Assembly: GCA_015689685.1 (NCBI GenBank)
Contig: WVSL01000006.1
Span: 1-64,000, forward strand
Length of the DNA: 64,000 nucleotides
Direction: 5' to 3'
DNA from: Rhodobacterales bacterium HKCCE2091
GTDB taxonomy: Bacteria; Pseudomonadota; Alphaproteobacteria; Rhodobacterales; Rhodobacteraceae
Positions 41,664-50,273 of this stretch are shown here, one piece after another. Both the position numbers and the translations under genes were made by a program. The first letter of the stretch is position 1. Each line of letters begins with the position of its first letter. The notes beneath the pieces are model-generated. The model was not told the DNA's origin. It saw nothing but the letters and a program-made list of their open reading frames with translations, and searched no databases.

Positions 41664-42786
41664 GGATGGTCACCTGGGCGTCGATCACTTCTGCGACGGC
41701 CAAGCTGCGGGTGTTGGTTCCGTCGGGGTTCAGTCGGAATACCCCGTTCGCCCCGGCAATGCCAGCGTTCGATACCAGATCATTCGAACCAAGTCCGCCG
41801 GATTGCCGGACCGCGTTGGCGACTGCTTGGATCGCGTCGTAGCCGAGCCCGGCAAGGACGTGGGGCGGTGCGCTGTAGGCGGCGGCGTAGCGGGCGTTGA
41901 AGCTGGCGCTGGCATTCGGGTCGGGCAGGGCGAACCAGCCGCCCTGCAGGCCGCGAAGTTCCAGCGTCTGCGGCGGCGTGTCCCACCGGGTCATGCCGAT
42001 GACCTGCACCGCCGAGGTATCGAGCCCGTTCTCCGGCAGAAGCTGCGCGAAGAGCGGCAGGGCGCCGGTGGTGTCGGAGGTGATGAAGATCGCGTTGGCG
42101 CCGTTGTCGCGCACCGCCGCCATCACGGCGGGCAGGGCCTCCACCACGCCGTTGGCGGAGAACTCGTAGGACACCGTGCCGGCGATCGACGCGCCGCTGC
42201 GGGCGGCGGCGGACAGGATCGCGTCGCGCGCGACTTCGCCTGCGAGGTTCTGGGCGTGCAGCACGAGGATGCGGCTCCGGCCCTGGGCGGCGGCGTAGCG
42301 GACCAGCCGGTCGGCGGTGGAACTGAAGGTGTTCCCGAGCACGAAGACGTTGCCACCCGCGACCTCGGTGTTGTTGGAGAAGCTAAGCACCGAGGCGCGC
42401 CCGCGCGCTGCCAGGCCTGCGGCGGAGGCGGCGTCGGATCTCAGCGGCCCCACGATCACGTCCGCGCCCTCGCTCAGCGCCTGCTGCGTCGCGCTCGCGG
42501 CCTGCTCGGCGTTGCCGGCGGTCGGGTAGACGGTGATCCGGATGTCGATGTCCTGGACGTCCGAGGCCGCGAGCCGCGCGGCGTTCTCGAGGTTCTGGGC
42601 GACCAGGTCGTCGCCGGAGGAGGCGGAGCCGTAAGGCACCAGGAGCGCCACATTCACCGTCCCGCCGCCGATGCGCGGCCCGTTGCCGCCGGGCAGCCCG
42701 ACCTGGCAGGCGGTGAGCAGCGCGAGACCGGCCAGCGCGAGCGGAATCCGGATGCGGTTGCGGAAGGACGAAAATCTGCGGATCAT
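41623..42786 (-). CDS. LpoA-like lipoprotein, penicillin-binding-protein activator (YraM type)
   Basis: 387 residues. A lipoprotein signal (PLALAGLALLTAC, lipobox Cys27) is followed by a type I periplasmic-binding-like fold: VNVALLVPYGSASSGDDLVAQNLENAARLA, ADVIVGPLRSDAASAAG, LSFSNNTEVAGGNVFVLGNT and NGANAIFITSD. This is the domain of LpoA/YraM, which activates PBP1A from the outer membrane. It is divergent from rsmI and yraN, the usual neighbours of yraM, which supports the call over a leucine-type transport protein. It is co-directional with and overlaps glnD. Confidence 0.85.
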   Translation of the reverse strand: MIRRFSSFRNRIRIPLALAGLALLTACQVGLPGGNGPRIGGGTVNVALLVPYGSASSGDDLVAQNLENAARLAASDVQDIDIRITVYPTAGNAEQAASATQQALSEGADVIVGPLRSDAASAAGLAARGRASVLSFSNNTEVAGGNVFVLGNTFSSTADRLVRYAAAQGRSRILVLHAQNLAGEVARDAILSAAARSGASIAGTVSYEFSANGVVEALPAVMAAVRDNGANAIFITSDTTGALPLFAQLLPENGLDTSAVQVIGMTRWDTPPQTLELRGLQGGWFALPDPNASASFNARYAAAYSAPPHVLAGLGYDAIQAVANAVRQSGGLGSNDLVSNAGIAGANGVFRLNPDGTNTRSLAVAEVIDAQVTIRDSAPASIGGPGF

Positions 42787-42828
42787 CCTGGTCTCTCTCC
42801 CTGGGCCGTCTGGGTCGGGTCCGATCGG

Positions 42829-42858
42829 ACCGTAGTTGCTTGGCGCGGGGCTTGTAAA
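42829..42858 (-). promoter_or_regulatory. Candidate promoter for the LpoA-like gene and glnD
   Basis: On the minus strand: TTTACA (42858-42853), 18-base spacer, TACGGT (42834-42829). The -35 fits 5 of 6, the -10 3 of 6. Transcription would begin about 35 bases before ATG 42786. Confidence 0.4.
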
Positions 42859-42878
42859 CGACTTGGGGGTCGGGGGCC

Positions 42879-43817
42879 ATGCGCAAATCGTCGAGGGAGC
42901 GGGGCGCCGCCGACAGCAGCCCGGCGGCACGGGCGGAACCGGGGCTTGCGCCGACGCTGGCACCGGGGCTCTACCTCGTCTCGACGCCCATCGGCGCGGC
43001 GCGCGACATCACGCTCCGGGCGCTCGACGTGCTGCGGACGGCGGACGCCTTGGCGGCGGAGGATACCCGCACTGCGCGGAAGCTGATGGAGATCCACGGC
43101 ATCCCGCTCGGCGACCGCCCGCTGCTGGCCTACCACGACCACAACGGGCCGGGCGCGCGGCCGAAACTGCTCGGCCTGCTCGCCCAAGGCGCCGCGCTCG
43201 CCTACGCCTCCGAGGCCGGAACGCCGCTGGTCGCGGACCCGGGCTACCGGCTCGCGCAGGAGGCGATCGCGGCGGGGCACGCCGTCCATGCGGTTCCCGG
43301 CCCCTCGGCCGTCCTGGCCGCGCTCGCCGTGTCGGGGCTGCCGTCGGACCGGTTCCTGTTCGCGGGATTTCCACCGGGCAAGGGTGCGAGACTGGAGACA
43401 TGGCTGGAACAACAGGCGGCGTCGGAGGCGACGCTGATCCTCTACGAAAGCCCGCTGCGCGTTCATGAATTGTTGGGATTTCTCGTGCGAGTGTTCGGTG
43501 AGGAAACCCGCGCGGCGCTCTGCCGCGAACTTACCAAGCGCCACGAGGAGGTCATCCGCGGAACGCTGGCCGACATCGCATCGGCCATCGACGGGCGGAC
43601 CCTGAAGGGCGAAGTCGTGATGGTGATCGGACCGCGGGCCGCGGTAGCGCCGGACGAGGCCGCGGTTGAAGCCGCGCTCCGGGGGGCGCTCGGTCGGCTC
43701 CGGGTGAAGGACGCGGCCGCGGAGGTGGCGGAACGGTTCGGCCTGCCGCGGCGGCAGGTCTACCAGATGGCCCTTGACATGGGTCGGGACGGCGGAACGG
43801 ACGGAGACGGGACATGA
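42879..43817 (+). CDS. rsmI: 16S rRNA (cytidine1402-2'-O)-methyltransferase RsmI
   Basis: 312 residues, tetrapyrrole-methylase fold. Blocks: LYLVSTPIGAARDITLRALDVLRTADALAAEDTRTARKL, YASEAGTPLVADPGYRLAQEA, VPGPSAVLAALAVSGLPSDRFLFAGF and LILYESPLRVHELL. RsmI adds the 2'-O-methyl on C1402 of the 16S P-site. The N-terminal 25 or so residues before APGLYLVSTP are an Arg/Ala/Pro-rich extension, so a later start is possible, but no better-placed one was found. Stop overlaps yraN (ATGA at 43814-43817). Confidence 0.95.
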   Translation: MRKSSRERGAADSSPAARAEPGLAPTLAPGLYLVSTPIGAARDITLRALDVLRTADALAAEDTRTARKLMEIHGIPLGDRPLLAYHDHNGPGARPKLLGLLAQGAALAYASEAGTPLVADPGYRLAQEAIAAGHAVHAVPGPSAVLAALAVSGLPSDRFLFAGFPPGKGARLETWLEQQAASEATLILYESPLRVHELLGFLVRVFGEETRAALCRELTKRHEEVIRGTLADIASAIDGRTLKGEVVMVIGPRAAVAPDEAAVEAALRGALGRLRVKDAAAEVAERFGLPRRQVYQMALDMGRDGGTDGDGT

Positions 43818-44182
43818 GCCAGAGACGCATCAGGGGCCGGACGAACTACGAGGCCGGCATCGCCGCCGAGGACCAGGTCGCCCGTCTCTACGAGACCGAG
43901 GGTCACGCGATCCTCACCCGTCGCTGGCGCGGCAAGTACGGCGAACTCGATCTCGTCGCCGAGAAGGACGGCGAGGTGATCTTCATTGAGGTGAAGAAAT
44001 CCGGCAGTTTTGCAGAAGCCGCGCTGCACCTGACGCAACGCCAGATCGGCCGCATCTACAACGCCGCGTCGGAATACCTCGGCCGGTTGCCCACCGGCCA
44101 GTCGACCAATTCCCGGTTCGACGTCGCGCTGGTCGACCGGATGGGCCGCATCGACCGGATCCCGAACGCGATCATGGCCTGA
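43814..44182 (+). CDS. yraN: YraN family (UPF0102) endonuclease-fold protein
   Basis: 122 residues with the restriction-endonuclease-like core GELDLVAEKDGEVIFIEVKK (the D-x-EVK metal site) preceded by AEDQVARLYETEGHAILTRRW. UPF0102 proteins are predicted Holliday-junction resolvase-like nucleases of unproven function. It is coupled to rsmI, the most conserved neighbour of this family. Confidence 0.9.
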   Translation: MSQRRIRGRTNYEAGIAAEDQVARLYETEGHAILTRRWRGKYGELDLVAEKDGEVIFIEVKKSGSFAEAALHLTQRQIGRIYNAASEYLGRLPTGQSTNSRFDVALVDRMGRIDRIPNAIMA

Positions 44183-44214
44183 CCCCGCGGGCCGCTTGCG
44201 CCGGCCGTCTCCGC

Positions 44215-44238
44215 TTGCGATGACTGCGGCAGTCGCAA
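44215..44238. repeat. Imperfect inverted repeat upstream of gshB
   Basis: GACTGC-G-GCAGTC (44222-44234) forms a perfect palindrome with a one-base centre, extended by TTGC (44215-44218) and GCAA (44235-44238) with three unpaired bases on the left. The loop is too small for a terminator, so an operator for gshB is the likelier reading. Confidence 0.35.
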
Positions 44239-44256
44239 TTCGCCGGTGGAGAACCG

Positions 44257-45210
44257 ATGCCCAAGTCCCTTTCGGTCGCGATCCAGATGGATCCGATCTC
44301 CTCCGTCAACATCGATGCCGATTCCACCTTCCGCCTCGCCGAGGAAGCGCAGGCAAGGGGCCATCGGCTGTTCTACTACACGCCCGACCGGCTGGCCTAT
44401 CGCGAGGGCAGGGTCCTGGCCCGCGGCTGGCCGCTGGAGGTACAGCGGGTGCAGGGTGACCACGCCACGCTCGGCGAGGAGGCGGAGATCGACCTCGCGG
44501 ACCAGGACGTGGTCCTGCTGCGCCAGGACCCGCCCTTCGACATGAGCTACATCACCACTACCCATCTCCTCGACAGGCTCAAGCCGGCGGGAACGCTGGT
44601 GGTCAACGATCCGTTCTGGGTCCGCAACTCGCCCGAGAAGCTGCTCGTCCTCGACTTCCCCGACCTCACGCCGCCGACGCTGATCGCCCGCGACCTGTCG
44701 GCGCTGAAGGCGTTCAAGGCCGCACACGGCGACATCGTCGTGAAGCCGCTCTACGGCAACGGCGGCGCCGGGGTGTTCCGGCTCGGCCCCGGAGACCGCA
44801 ACCTCAACTCGCTGTTCGAGCTTTTCACCTCGATCAGCCGGGAGCCCCTGATCGCGCAGAAGTTCCTGCCCGCCGTGTCGAAGGGCGACAAGCGGGTGAT
44901 CCTCGTCGACGGCGAGGCCGCGGGCGCGATCAACCGGGTGCCGGCAGAGGGCGAGACACGGTCGAACCTGCATGTCGGCGGCACCGCCGTCGCCGTCGGC
45001 CTGACCGACCGCGACCGGGAGATATGCGCCCGGATCGGCCCGCGCCTGCGCGAGATGGGCCAGGTCTTCGTCGGCATCGACGTGATCGGCGACTGGCTGA
45101 CGGAGATCAACGTGACCTCCCCGACCGGCATCCAGGAACTGGAGCGGTTCGACGGGGTCAATGTCGCCGGCCGGATCTGGGAGGCGATCGAGCGCAGGGC
45201 GGCGGGGTGA
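44257..45210 (+). CDS. gshB: Glutathione synthetase
   Basis: 317 residues, ATP-grasp. Typical blocks: [19 protein letters not shown] at the N-terminus, [34 protein letters not shown] (glycine-rich ATP loop), [12 protein letters not shown] and [19 protein letters not shown]. GshB joins gamma-glutamylcysteine and glycine. GGAGA lies 6 bases before ATG 44257. The stop overlaps the GTG start of the esterase. A glutathione S-transferase gene lies 2.5 kb downstream. Confidence 0.97.
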   Translation: MPKSLSVAIQMDPISSVNIDADSTFRLAEEAQARGHRLFYYTPDRLAYREGRVLARGWPLEVQRVQGDHATLGEEAEIDLADQDVVLLRQDPPFDMSYITTTHLLDRLKPAGTLVVNDPFWVRNSPEKLLVLDFPDLTPPTLIARDLSALKAFKAAHGDIVVKPLYGNGGAGVFRLGPGDRNLNSLFELFTSISREPLIAQKFLPAVSKGDKRVILVDGEAAGAINRVPAEGETRSNLHVGGTAVAVGLTDRDREICARIGPRLREMGQVFVGIDVIGDWLTEINVTSPTGIQELERFDGVNVAGRIWEAIERRAAG

Positions 45211-46121
45211 GCCGCCGGCTCTCCGCCCTGACCCTCGCGCTGCGGGTGCTGGCGAAGCCCCGCCTCGCGCGCATCGCGGACCCCGCGCCGCTGCGCCGGG
45301 ACATGAAGATCGCGGGCCTCGTTCTCGGCGGGGTGCCGCGCGGGATGCAGCAGGGGCACCTCGATGGCCCCGTGCCGTCCCTCGTGCTGACGCCCGGGGA
45401 CGCGGTGCCCGGCAGGCACATCCTCTACTTTCACGGCGGCGGCTATGTCGCGGGGTCGCCGCGCAGCCATCGCGGCCTCGCCGCGCGGTTGTCGCAGGCG
45501 GCCAGGGCCAGGATCGTCCTGCCGAGCTACCGGCTCGGCCCCGAGGCTCCCTTCCCCGCGGCGCAGGACGATGCCCGCGCGGCGTTCGAAGCGCTCGTCG
45601 CCTCCGGCGTCGCGCCGGGGCGGATCGTGCTGGCGGGGGACAGCGCCGGGGGTGGATTGGCGCTATCGTTGCTCTCGTCGCTTTGCGCGGACGGCATCCG
45701 GCCGGCCGGGGTCGTCGCCTTGTCGCCCTGGACCGACCTGACCGGAGGCGGCGCGTCGATGACCGCGAACGCGAAGGCGGACCCGATGCTGCCGGCGCAC
45801 CGGCTGGACGATCTCGTCGCCTTCGCCGCGCCGGGGACGGACCGATCCGATCCGCGTCTGTCTCCGCTCTTCGCCCGGTTCGACGCGCCGCCCCCGGTCC
45901 TGATCCAGTGCTCGGAGACCGAGGTGTTGCGCGACGATTCCCGCCGGATGGCCGAGGTGCTGCGATCCGCCGGGGGACGCGTCACGCTGTCGGAATGGCC
46001 GGATACGCCGCATGTCTGGCAGTTCTTCGCACCCTTCCTGCCCGAGGCGGGTGCGGCCATCGCCGAGGCGGGCCGCTTCGTCGCGGCGGTGACGACCGGG
46101 GCCGAGGCCGACGCCGCCTAG
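45207..46121 (+). CDS. Alpha/beta hydrolase of the hormone-sensitive-lipase family
   Basis: 304 residues from GTG 45207, overlapping the gshB stop. Oxyanion motif [14 protein letters not shown], nucleophile elbow [10 protein letters not shown], acid near [17 protein letters not shown] and catalytic His in WPDTPHVWQ are all present, so it should be an active esterase or lipase on short acyl chains. No reason for the link to glutathione synthesis is evident. Its stop shares CTAG with comM (46118-46121). Confidence 0.9.
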   Translation: MSRRLSALTLALRVLAKPRLARIADPAPLRRDMKIAGLVLGGVPRGMQQGHLDGPVPSLVLTPGDAVPGRHILYFHGGGYVAGSPRSHRGLAARLSQAARARIVLPSYRLGPEAPFPAAQDDARAAFEALVASGVAPGRIVLAGDSAGGGLALSLLSSLCADGIRPAGVVALSPWTDLTGGGASMTANAKADPMLPAHRLDDLVAFAAPGTDRSDPRLSPLFARFDAPPPVLIQCSETEVLRDDSRRMAEVLRSAGGRVTLSEWPDTPHVWQFFAPFLPEAGAAIAEAGRFVAAVTTGAEADAA

Positions 46122-47659
46122 CCCGCCGGGCCCGCGATCAGGCGGTAGCTCAGGGCTTCGGCGACGTGCGGGCGGGCGACGATCTCCGCGCCTTCCAGGT
46201 CCGCGATGGTGCGCGCGACCCGCAGGATGCGGTGATAGCCGCGGGCCGACAGGCGGAACTTCTCGGCCGCGTCCAGCAGCATCTCGCGTCCCGCGGTCTC
46301 CGGTCTCGCGATGGTGTCGAGCAGGTCGCCCTCCGCGTCGGCATTGACCCGCGCCGCCACGCCGAGCGCGGCGAACCGGTCGGCCTGAACCTGCCGCGCC
46401 GCCGCGACGCGGGCCGCCACCGCCGCGGACCGGTCGCCGGAGGCGGGCAGGTCGAGATCCGAGACGGAGACCGGCGGCACCTCCAGCCTGAGGTCGAACC
46501 GGTCCATCAGCGGGCCGGAGATGCGGCCGAGGTAGTCCTCGCCGCAGACGGGCGCACGGCCGCAGGCGAGGTCGGCGTCGTAGAGCTGCCCGCACCGGCA
46601 CGGGTTCGCGGCGGCGATCAGGAGGAACCGGCAGGGATAGGAGACATGGGCGTTCGCGCGGGCGACGACGACCTGCCCGGTTTCGATCGGCTGGCGCAGG
46701 GTTTCCAGAACCGGCCGCTGGTATTCCGGGAACTCGTCGAGGAACAGGACGCCGTTATGGGCAAGGCTGACCTCGCCCGGCCCCGCGCCGCGCCCGCCGC
46801 CGATGATCGCGGCCATCGAGGCGGTGTGGTGCGGTTCGCGGAACGGCCGCACGCGGGAGATTCCGCCCTCGGTCAAGAGTCCCGCGAGCGAATGCACCAT
46901 CGAGGTTTCGAGCGCCTCTGCCGGGCTGAGCGGCGGCAGGATCCCCGGCAGGCGCGCCGCCAGCATCGACTTTCCCGATCCCGGCGCGCCGATCATCAGG
47001 CAGTGATGCCGCCCGGCCGCCGCGATCTCCAGCGCCCGCTTGGCCCGTTCCTGCCCCCGCACCTCGGCGAAGTCGCGGTCGGAGGGTAGGGCCGCCACCT
47101 CGCCCGGGCGCATGGGTTCAAGAGGCGTGCGGTCGGTCAGGTGGGCCACGATCCCGGCGAGATCCGTCGCGCCATAGACCGGCGTCGCGCCGACCCAAGC
47201 GGCCTCCGCGCCGCTGGCGGCGGGGCAGAGCAGTGCGCGCCCGTCCTCGCCCGCCGCGAGTGCGGCGGGAAGCGCGCCGAGGATCGGGTTCAGCCGCCCG
47301 TCGAGCGTCAGTTCGCCGAGCGCCATCGCCTCGGATGCCCTTTCCCGCGGCACGATCCCGATGGCCGCGAGCAGGGCGAGCGCTATCGGCAGGTCGAAAT
47401 GGCTGCCCTCCTTGGGCAGGTTCGCTGGGGACAGGTTGACGGTGATCTTCTTCGACGGCAGCGACACAGCCATCGCGGCGATGGCCGCCTTCACCCGCTC
47501 ACGCGCCTCGGACACCGCCTTGTCGGGCAGGCCGACGACGGAGAAGCCGGGCAGGCCTGGCGTCATCGCGCACTGCACCTCGACCCGCCGCGCCTCGAGC
47601 CCCTCGAAGGCGACGGTATGGGTCAGCGCAATGCTGTCGGGTCGGCCGGCATCCAGCAT
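46118..47659 (-). CDS. comM: YifB/ComM-family Mg-chelatase-like AAA+ ATPase
   Basis: 513 residues. The N-terminal ChlI-like domain has LPGFSVVGLPDKAVSEARERVKAA; the AAA+ core has Walker A IGAPGSGKSML, FREPHHTASMAAIIGGG, Walker B LFLDEFPEYQR and a four-cysteine insert ANPCRCGQLY ... CGRAPVCGEDY; the C-terminal domain ends with FRLSARGYHRILRVARTIADLEG. ComM is a hexameric helicase promoting branch migration in natural transformation; the role in non-competent bacteria is uncertain. Confidence 0.94.
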   Translation of the reverse strand: MLDAGRPDSIALTHTVAFEGLEARRVEVQCAMTPGLPGFSVVGLPDKAVSEARERVKAAIAAMAVSLPSKKITVNLSPANLPKEGSHFDLPIALALLAAIGIVPRERASEAMALGELTLDGRLNPILGALPAALAAGEDGRALLCPAASGAEAAWVGATPVYGATDLAGIVAHLTDRTPLEPMRPGEVAALPSDRDFAEVRGQERAKRALEIAAAGRHHCLMIGAPGSGKSMLAARLPGILPPLSPAEALETSMVHSLAGLLTEGGISRVRPFREPHHTASMAAIIGGGRGAGPGEVSLAHNGVLFLDEFPEYQRPVLETLRQPIETGQVVVARANAHVSYPCRFLLIAAANPCRCGQLYDADLACGRAPVCGEDYLGRISGPLMDRFDLRLEVPPVSVSDLDLPASGDRSAAVAARVAAARQVQADRFAALGVAARVNADAEGDLLDTIARPETAGREMLLDAAEKFRLSARGYHRILRVARTIADLEGAEIVARPHVAEALSYRLIAGPAG

Positions 47660-47737
47660 GGCCGGAGCCTGCGCCCGACGTGGTTAGCAAAGGGTTAACC
47701 GGGCTCGCTTGGCGGTAACCTTCCGGCCTTCAAGCGC

Positions 47738-48598
47738 TCAGACCAGCGCCATGAACTTCGGCCAGGCCTCGGGATCGGCCACGGTCTTGTCGCGGCAGAA
47801 GGCGTTGCAGAAGCCGAAGACGCGGCCGTCCATCTCGAGGAAATGCGTGACCGGCTTGCCGGAGTAGGGGCAGGCATCGTTCTCGGCCGGGCCGTCCGTC
47901 ACGGCCTTCGCCGGACGCGGGGCGGGGCCGGGCCAGGGGCCGGTCGCGTTGTCCTTCGCGTACCAGGGCAGGGTCTCGCCCCTCACCAGTCCCATCGCCC
48001 GCCATTGGCGGAAGGCCGGGTCGGACAGGTGGCGCTCGACATAGGCCTGCGCCGCGTCCCCGACCGGCAGGCCGTAGCCCGCGATCCGGCCCGCCACCGG
48101 GGCGTAGAAGGCATCGGCGGCAGAGTACTCGCCGGCGAGCCAGGGTCCGCCGGAACGGTCGAGCCCGAAGGACCAGATCTCCTCCAGCCGGGAAAGGTCG
48201 GCGATGACGGCGTCCGACGGGGCGAAGTCCGTGTAGGCGGTGCGCAGGTTCATCGGGCAGTCGCCCCGCAGCGCGCCGAAACCCGAATGCATTTCGGCGG
48301 CGAGGGACCGGGCGACCGCCCGCAGCGACGGATCGGCGGGCCAGATCCCGGCATCGGGATGGCGCGAGGCGAGTTCCTCCGCGATGGCGAGCGAATCCCA
48401 GACCGGGGTCCCGTCCTCCAGCACCAGGGTCGGCACGGTGCGCGCCGGGGCCGCGACCTGCATCTGCTGCGCGACGTCGCCGGTGTCGAAGGTCACCATC
48501 CGCAGCGTCGCCGACAGCCCGAACTTCTCGATCAGGAGCCAGCCGCGCAGCGACCAGCTCGAATAGGCGCGGTCGCCGATATGGAGCGTGTATGTCAT
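47738..48598 (-). CDS. Glutathione S-transferase with C-terminal YHS/TRASH-like cysteine domain
   Basis: 286 residues. The thioredoxin-fold half starts LHIGDRAYSSWSLRGWLLIEKFG and holds RTVPTLVLEDG and DSLAIAEEL; the helical half includes YSAADAFYAPVAGRI. After about residue 225 a Pro-rich linker leads to a 44-residue tail, CPYSGKPVTHFLEMDGRVFGFCNAFCRDKT, with three cysteines spaced like YHS/TRASH metal-binding domains. The tail suggests metal sensing or metal-dependent activity. A usual GST of this type ends near residue 220, so this is a fusion. Confidence 0.85.
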   Translation of the reverse strand: MTYTLHIGDRAYSSWSLRGWLLIEKFGLSATLRMVTFDTGDVAQQMQVAAPARTVPTLVLEDGTPVWDSLAIAEELASRHPDAGIWPADPSLRAVARSLAAEMHSGFGALRGDCPMNLRTAYTDFAPSDAVIADLSRLEEIWSFGLDRSGGPWLAGEYSAADAFYAPVAGRIAGYGLPVGDAAQAYVERHLSDPAFRQWRAMGLVRGETLPWYAKDNATGPWPGPAPRPAKAVTDGPAENDACPYSGKPVTHFLEMDGRVFGFCNAFCRDKTVADPEAWPKFMALV

Positions 48599-48682
48599 GC
48601 GGCGATCTGACGTCGCACCCGCGGCATGGTCAATCCACGTTTTGGAACGGGTCCGATCACGCGGCGTAATCGAGAGGTGGCG

Positions 48683-49210
48683 TCACGGCAGCGTGCCCTT
48701 CAAGGCCTGCGCCAGACCCATCTGCACCATGACCACGAGATCCGCGGTTTCGGCCAGCCGCTGGTTCATCTGTCCGTGCAGGTCGCGGAACGCGCGGGCG
48801 GCGGGGTCCTTCGGCACCATGCCCTGGCCGATCTCGGAGGTGACGACCACGATGGGTGCGGGGCTGAGCTCCAGCACCTCGATCAGCGCCGCGACGTCGC
48901 GCACCGGGTCGCGCCCCGCGCCGAGCAGGTTGGACAGCCAGTAGGTGGTGCAATCGACCAGCGCGATTTCCTCGGGGTCGAGATCGGCCAGCACCTGCGG
49001 CACCGCGACGGGCACTTCGAGCGTGCGCCATCCCTGGCCCGCCCGTCCCCGCCTGTGGGTCGCGATCCGGGCCTTCATCTCGCGGTCGCGGGGAACGGCC
49101 GTGGCGACGTAGACCTTGGCCAGACCGGTCGCCAGAACCTGCGTTTCCGCCCAGGCGGACTTGCCCGAAGCGGCGCCACCGGAGACCAGCGTGATCGGGG
49201 GCAGGCGCAC
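48683..49210 (-). CDS. cobU: Adenosylcobinamide kinase/adenosylcobinamide-phosphate guanylyltransferase
   Basis: 175 residues. Walker A ITLVSGGAASGKSAWAE, AKVYVATAVPRDREMKARIATHRRGR with the GMP-accepting His, VDCTTYWLSNLL and VTSEIGQGMVP are CobU/CobP hallmarks. It acts in the nucleotide-loop assembly of cobalamin. No other cob genes are adjacent. Divergent from rpoH. Confidence 0.94.
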   Translation of the reverse strand: MRLPPITLVSGGAASGKSAWAETQVLATGLAKVYVATAVPRDREMKARIATHRRGRAGQGWRTLEVPVAVPQVLADLDPEEIALVDCTTYWLSNLLGAGRDPVRDVAALIEVLELSPAPIVVVTSEIGQGMVPKDPAARAFRDLHGQMNQRLAETADLVVMVQMGLAQALKGTLP

Positions 49211-49227
49211 TTTTTCCTCCTTGTTGG

Positions 49228-49257
49228 TGAACCAAACGTCACCTGGATGCGTAATTC
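49228..49257 (+). promoter_or_regulatory. Candidate ECF-sigma-type promoter upstream of rpoH
   Basis: TGAACC (49228-49233), 18-base spacer, TAATTC (49252-49257). In Rhodobacter sphaeroides rpoHII is transcribed by the singlet-oxygen sigma factor RpoE, whose promoters resemble TGATCC...TAA. This pair fits loosely. The start would be near 49264, 50 bases before ATG 49314. Confidence 0.35.
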
Positions 49258-49313
49258 TTCAGGATGGGGCCGCCCGGGGGCCGCTCAGTCGCAACTGGAC
49301 CGAGGAGTAGAGG

Positions 49314-50195
49314 ATGGCACTGCAGGACGCACAGGACCAGTCGTTTTCCCGCCGCGCGATGAAGGCGGAATTGCTCGACGCCGAAACCGAACTGGAACTC
49401 GCCTACGCCTGGCGCGACCGTCGTGACGAGGAAGCGCTGCACCGGCTCGTGACCGCCTACATGCGTCTCGCCATCTCCATGGCCGCCAAGTTCCGCCGCT
49501 ACGGCGCGCCGATGAACGACCTGATCCAGGAGGCCGGACTGGGGCTGATGAAGGCCGCCGACAAGTTCGACCCCGACCGCGGCGTGCGGTTCTCGACCTA
49601 CGCGGTTTGGTGGATCAAGGCGTCGATCCAGGATTTCGTGATGCGCAACTGGTCGATGGTGCGCACCGGTTCGACCTCTTCCCAGAAATCCCTGTTCTTC
49701 AACATGCGGCGCGTGCAGGCGCGGCTGGAGCGCGAGGCGATGGCCGAGGGCGAGGTTCTCGACCGTCACCAGCTTCGCCAGCTGATCGCGATGGAGGTCG
49801 GCGTGCCGCTCCGCGACGTGGAGATGATGGAGGGCCGGCTGTCCGGTTCCGACTTCTCGCTCAACGCGACCCAGAGCACCGAGGAAGACGGCCGCGAGTG
49901 GATCGACGCGCTGGAGGACGAGGGCGTCCAGGCCGCGGAACTGGTCGAGGCGGAGCACGACAACGCTGCCCTGCGCCGCTGGCTCGCTTCCGCGATGGGC
50001 AACCTCAACGACCGCGAGCGGTTCATCGTCCGCGAGCGCAAGCTGACCGACGAGCCGCGGACCCTCGAAAGCCTCGGCACCGAGCTTGGGTTGTCGAAGG
50101 AGCGGGTGCGCCAGCTGGAGGCCGCGGCCTTCACCAAGATGCGCCGCACGCTCGAAGCCCGTTCGGGCGAGGTCCGCGCGCTCCTGGACGCTTGA
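49314..50195 (+). CDS. rpoH: RNA polymerase sigma factor RpoH (RpoHII type)
   Basis: 293 residues. Region 2: RLAISMAAKFRRYGAPMNDLIQEAGLGLMKAADKFDPDRGVRFSTYAVWWIKASIQDFVMRNWSMVR. Region 4: LTDEPRTLESLGTELGLSKERVRQLEAAAFTKMR. The QKSLFFNMRR element after region 2.4 marks the RpoH subfamily. The N-terminus is shorter than RpoHI proteins, and by eye it fits the second RpoH found in Rhodobacterales, used in photooxidative and oxidative stress. GAGGAG precedes ATG 49314. Confidence 0.9.
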   Translation: MALQDAQDQSFSRRAMKAELLDAETELELAYAWRDRRDEEALHRLVTAYMRLAISMAAKFRRYGAPMNDLIQEAGLGLMKAADKFDPDRGVRFSTYAVWWIKASIQDFVMRNWSMVRTGSTSSQKSLFFNMRRVQARLEREAMAEGEVLDRHQLRQLIAMEVGVPLRDVEMMEGRLSGSDFSLNATQSTEEDGREWIDALEDEGVQAAELVEAEHDNAALRRWLASAMGNLNDRERFIVRERKLTDEPRTLESLGTELGLSKERVRQLEAAAFTKMRRTLEARSGEVRALLDA

Positions 50196-50215
50196 CGCGG
50201 CAACCGTGTTCCACG

Positions 50216-50245
50216 TTGACCGGCTCCGGCGGGCGACCCTAGGCT
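50216..50245 (+). promoter_or_regulatory. Candidate promoter for the ChaN-like gene
   Basis: TTGACC (50216-50221), 18-base spacer, TAGGCT (50240-50245), about 30 bases before ATG 50274. Same TTGACC-N18 design as at 3603 and 51094. Confidence 0.4.
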
Positions 50246-50273
50246 GATCCGGTCGAACGGGCGGAGGCAGGGA

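Noticed and set aside
41623-42786. The lipoprotein as a branched-chain amino-acid ABC binding protein
   Set aside because: No permease or ATPase genes adjoin, it carries a lipobox, and the neighbourhood (rsmI, yraN) is that of LpoA/YraM.
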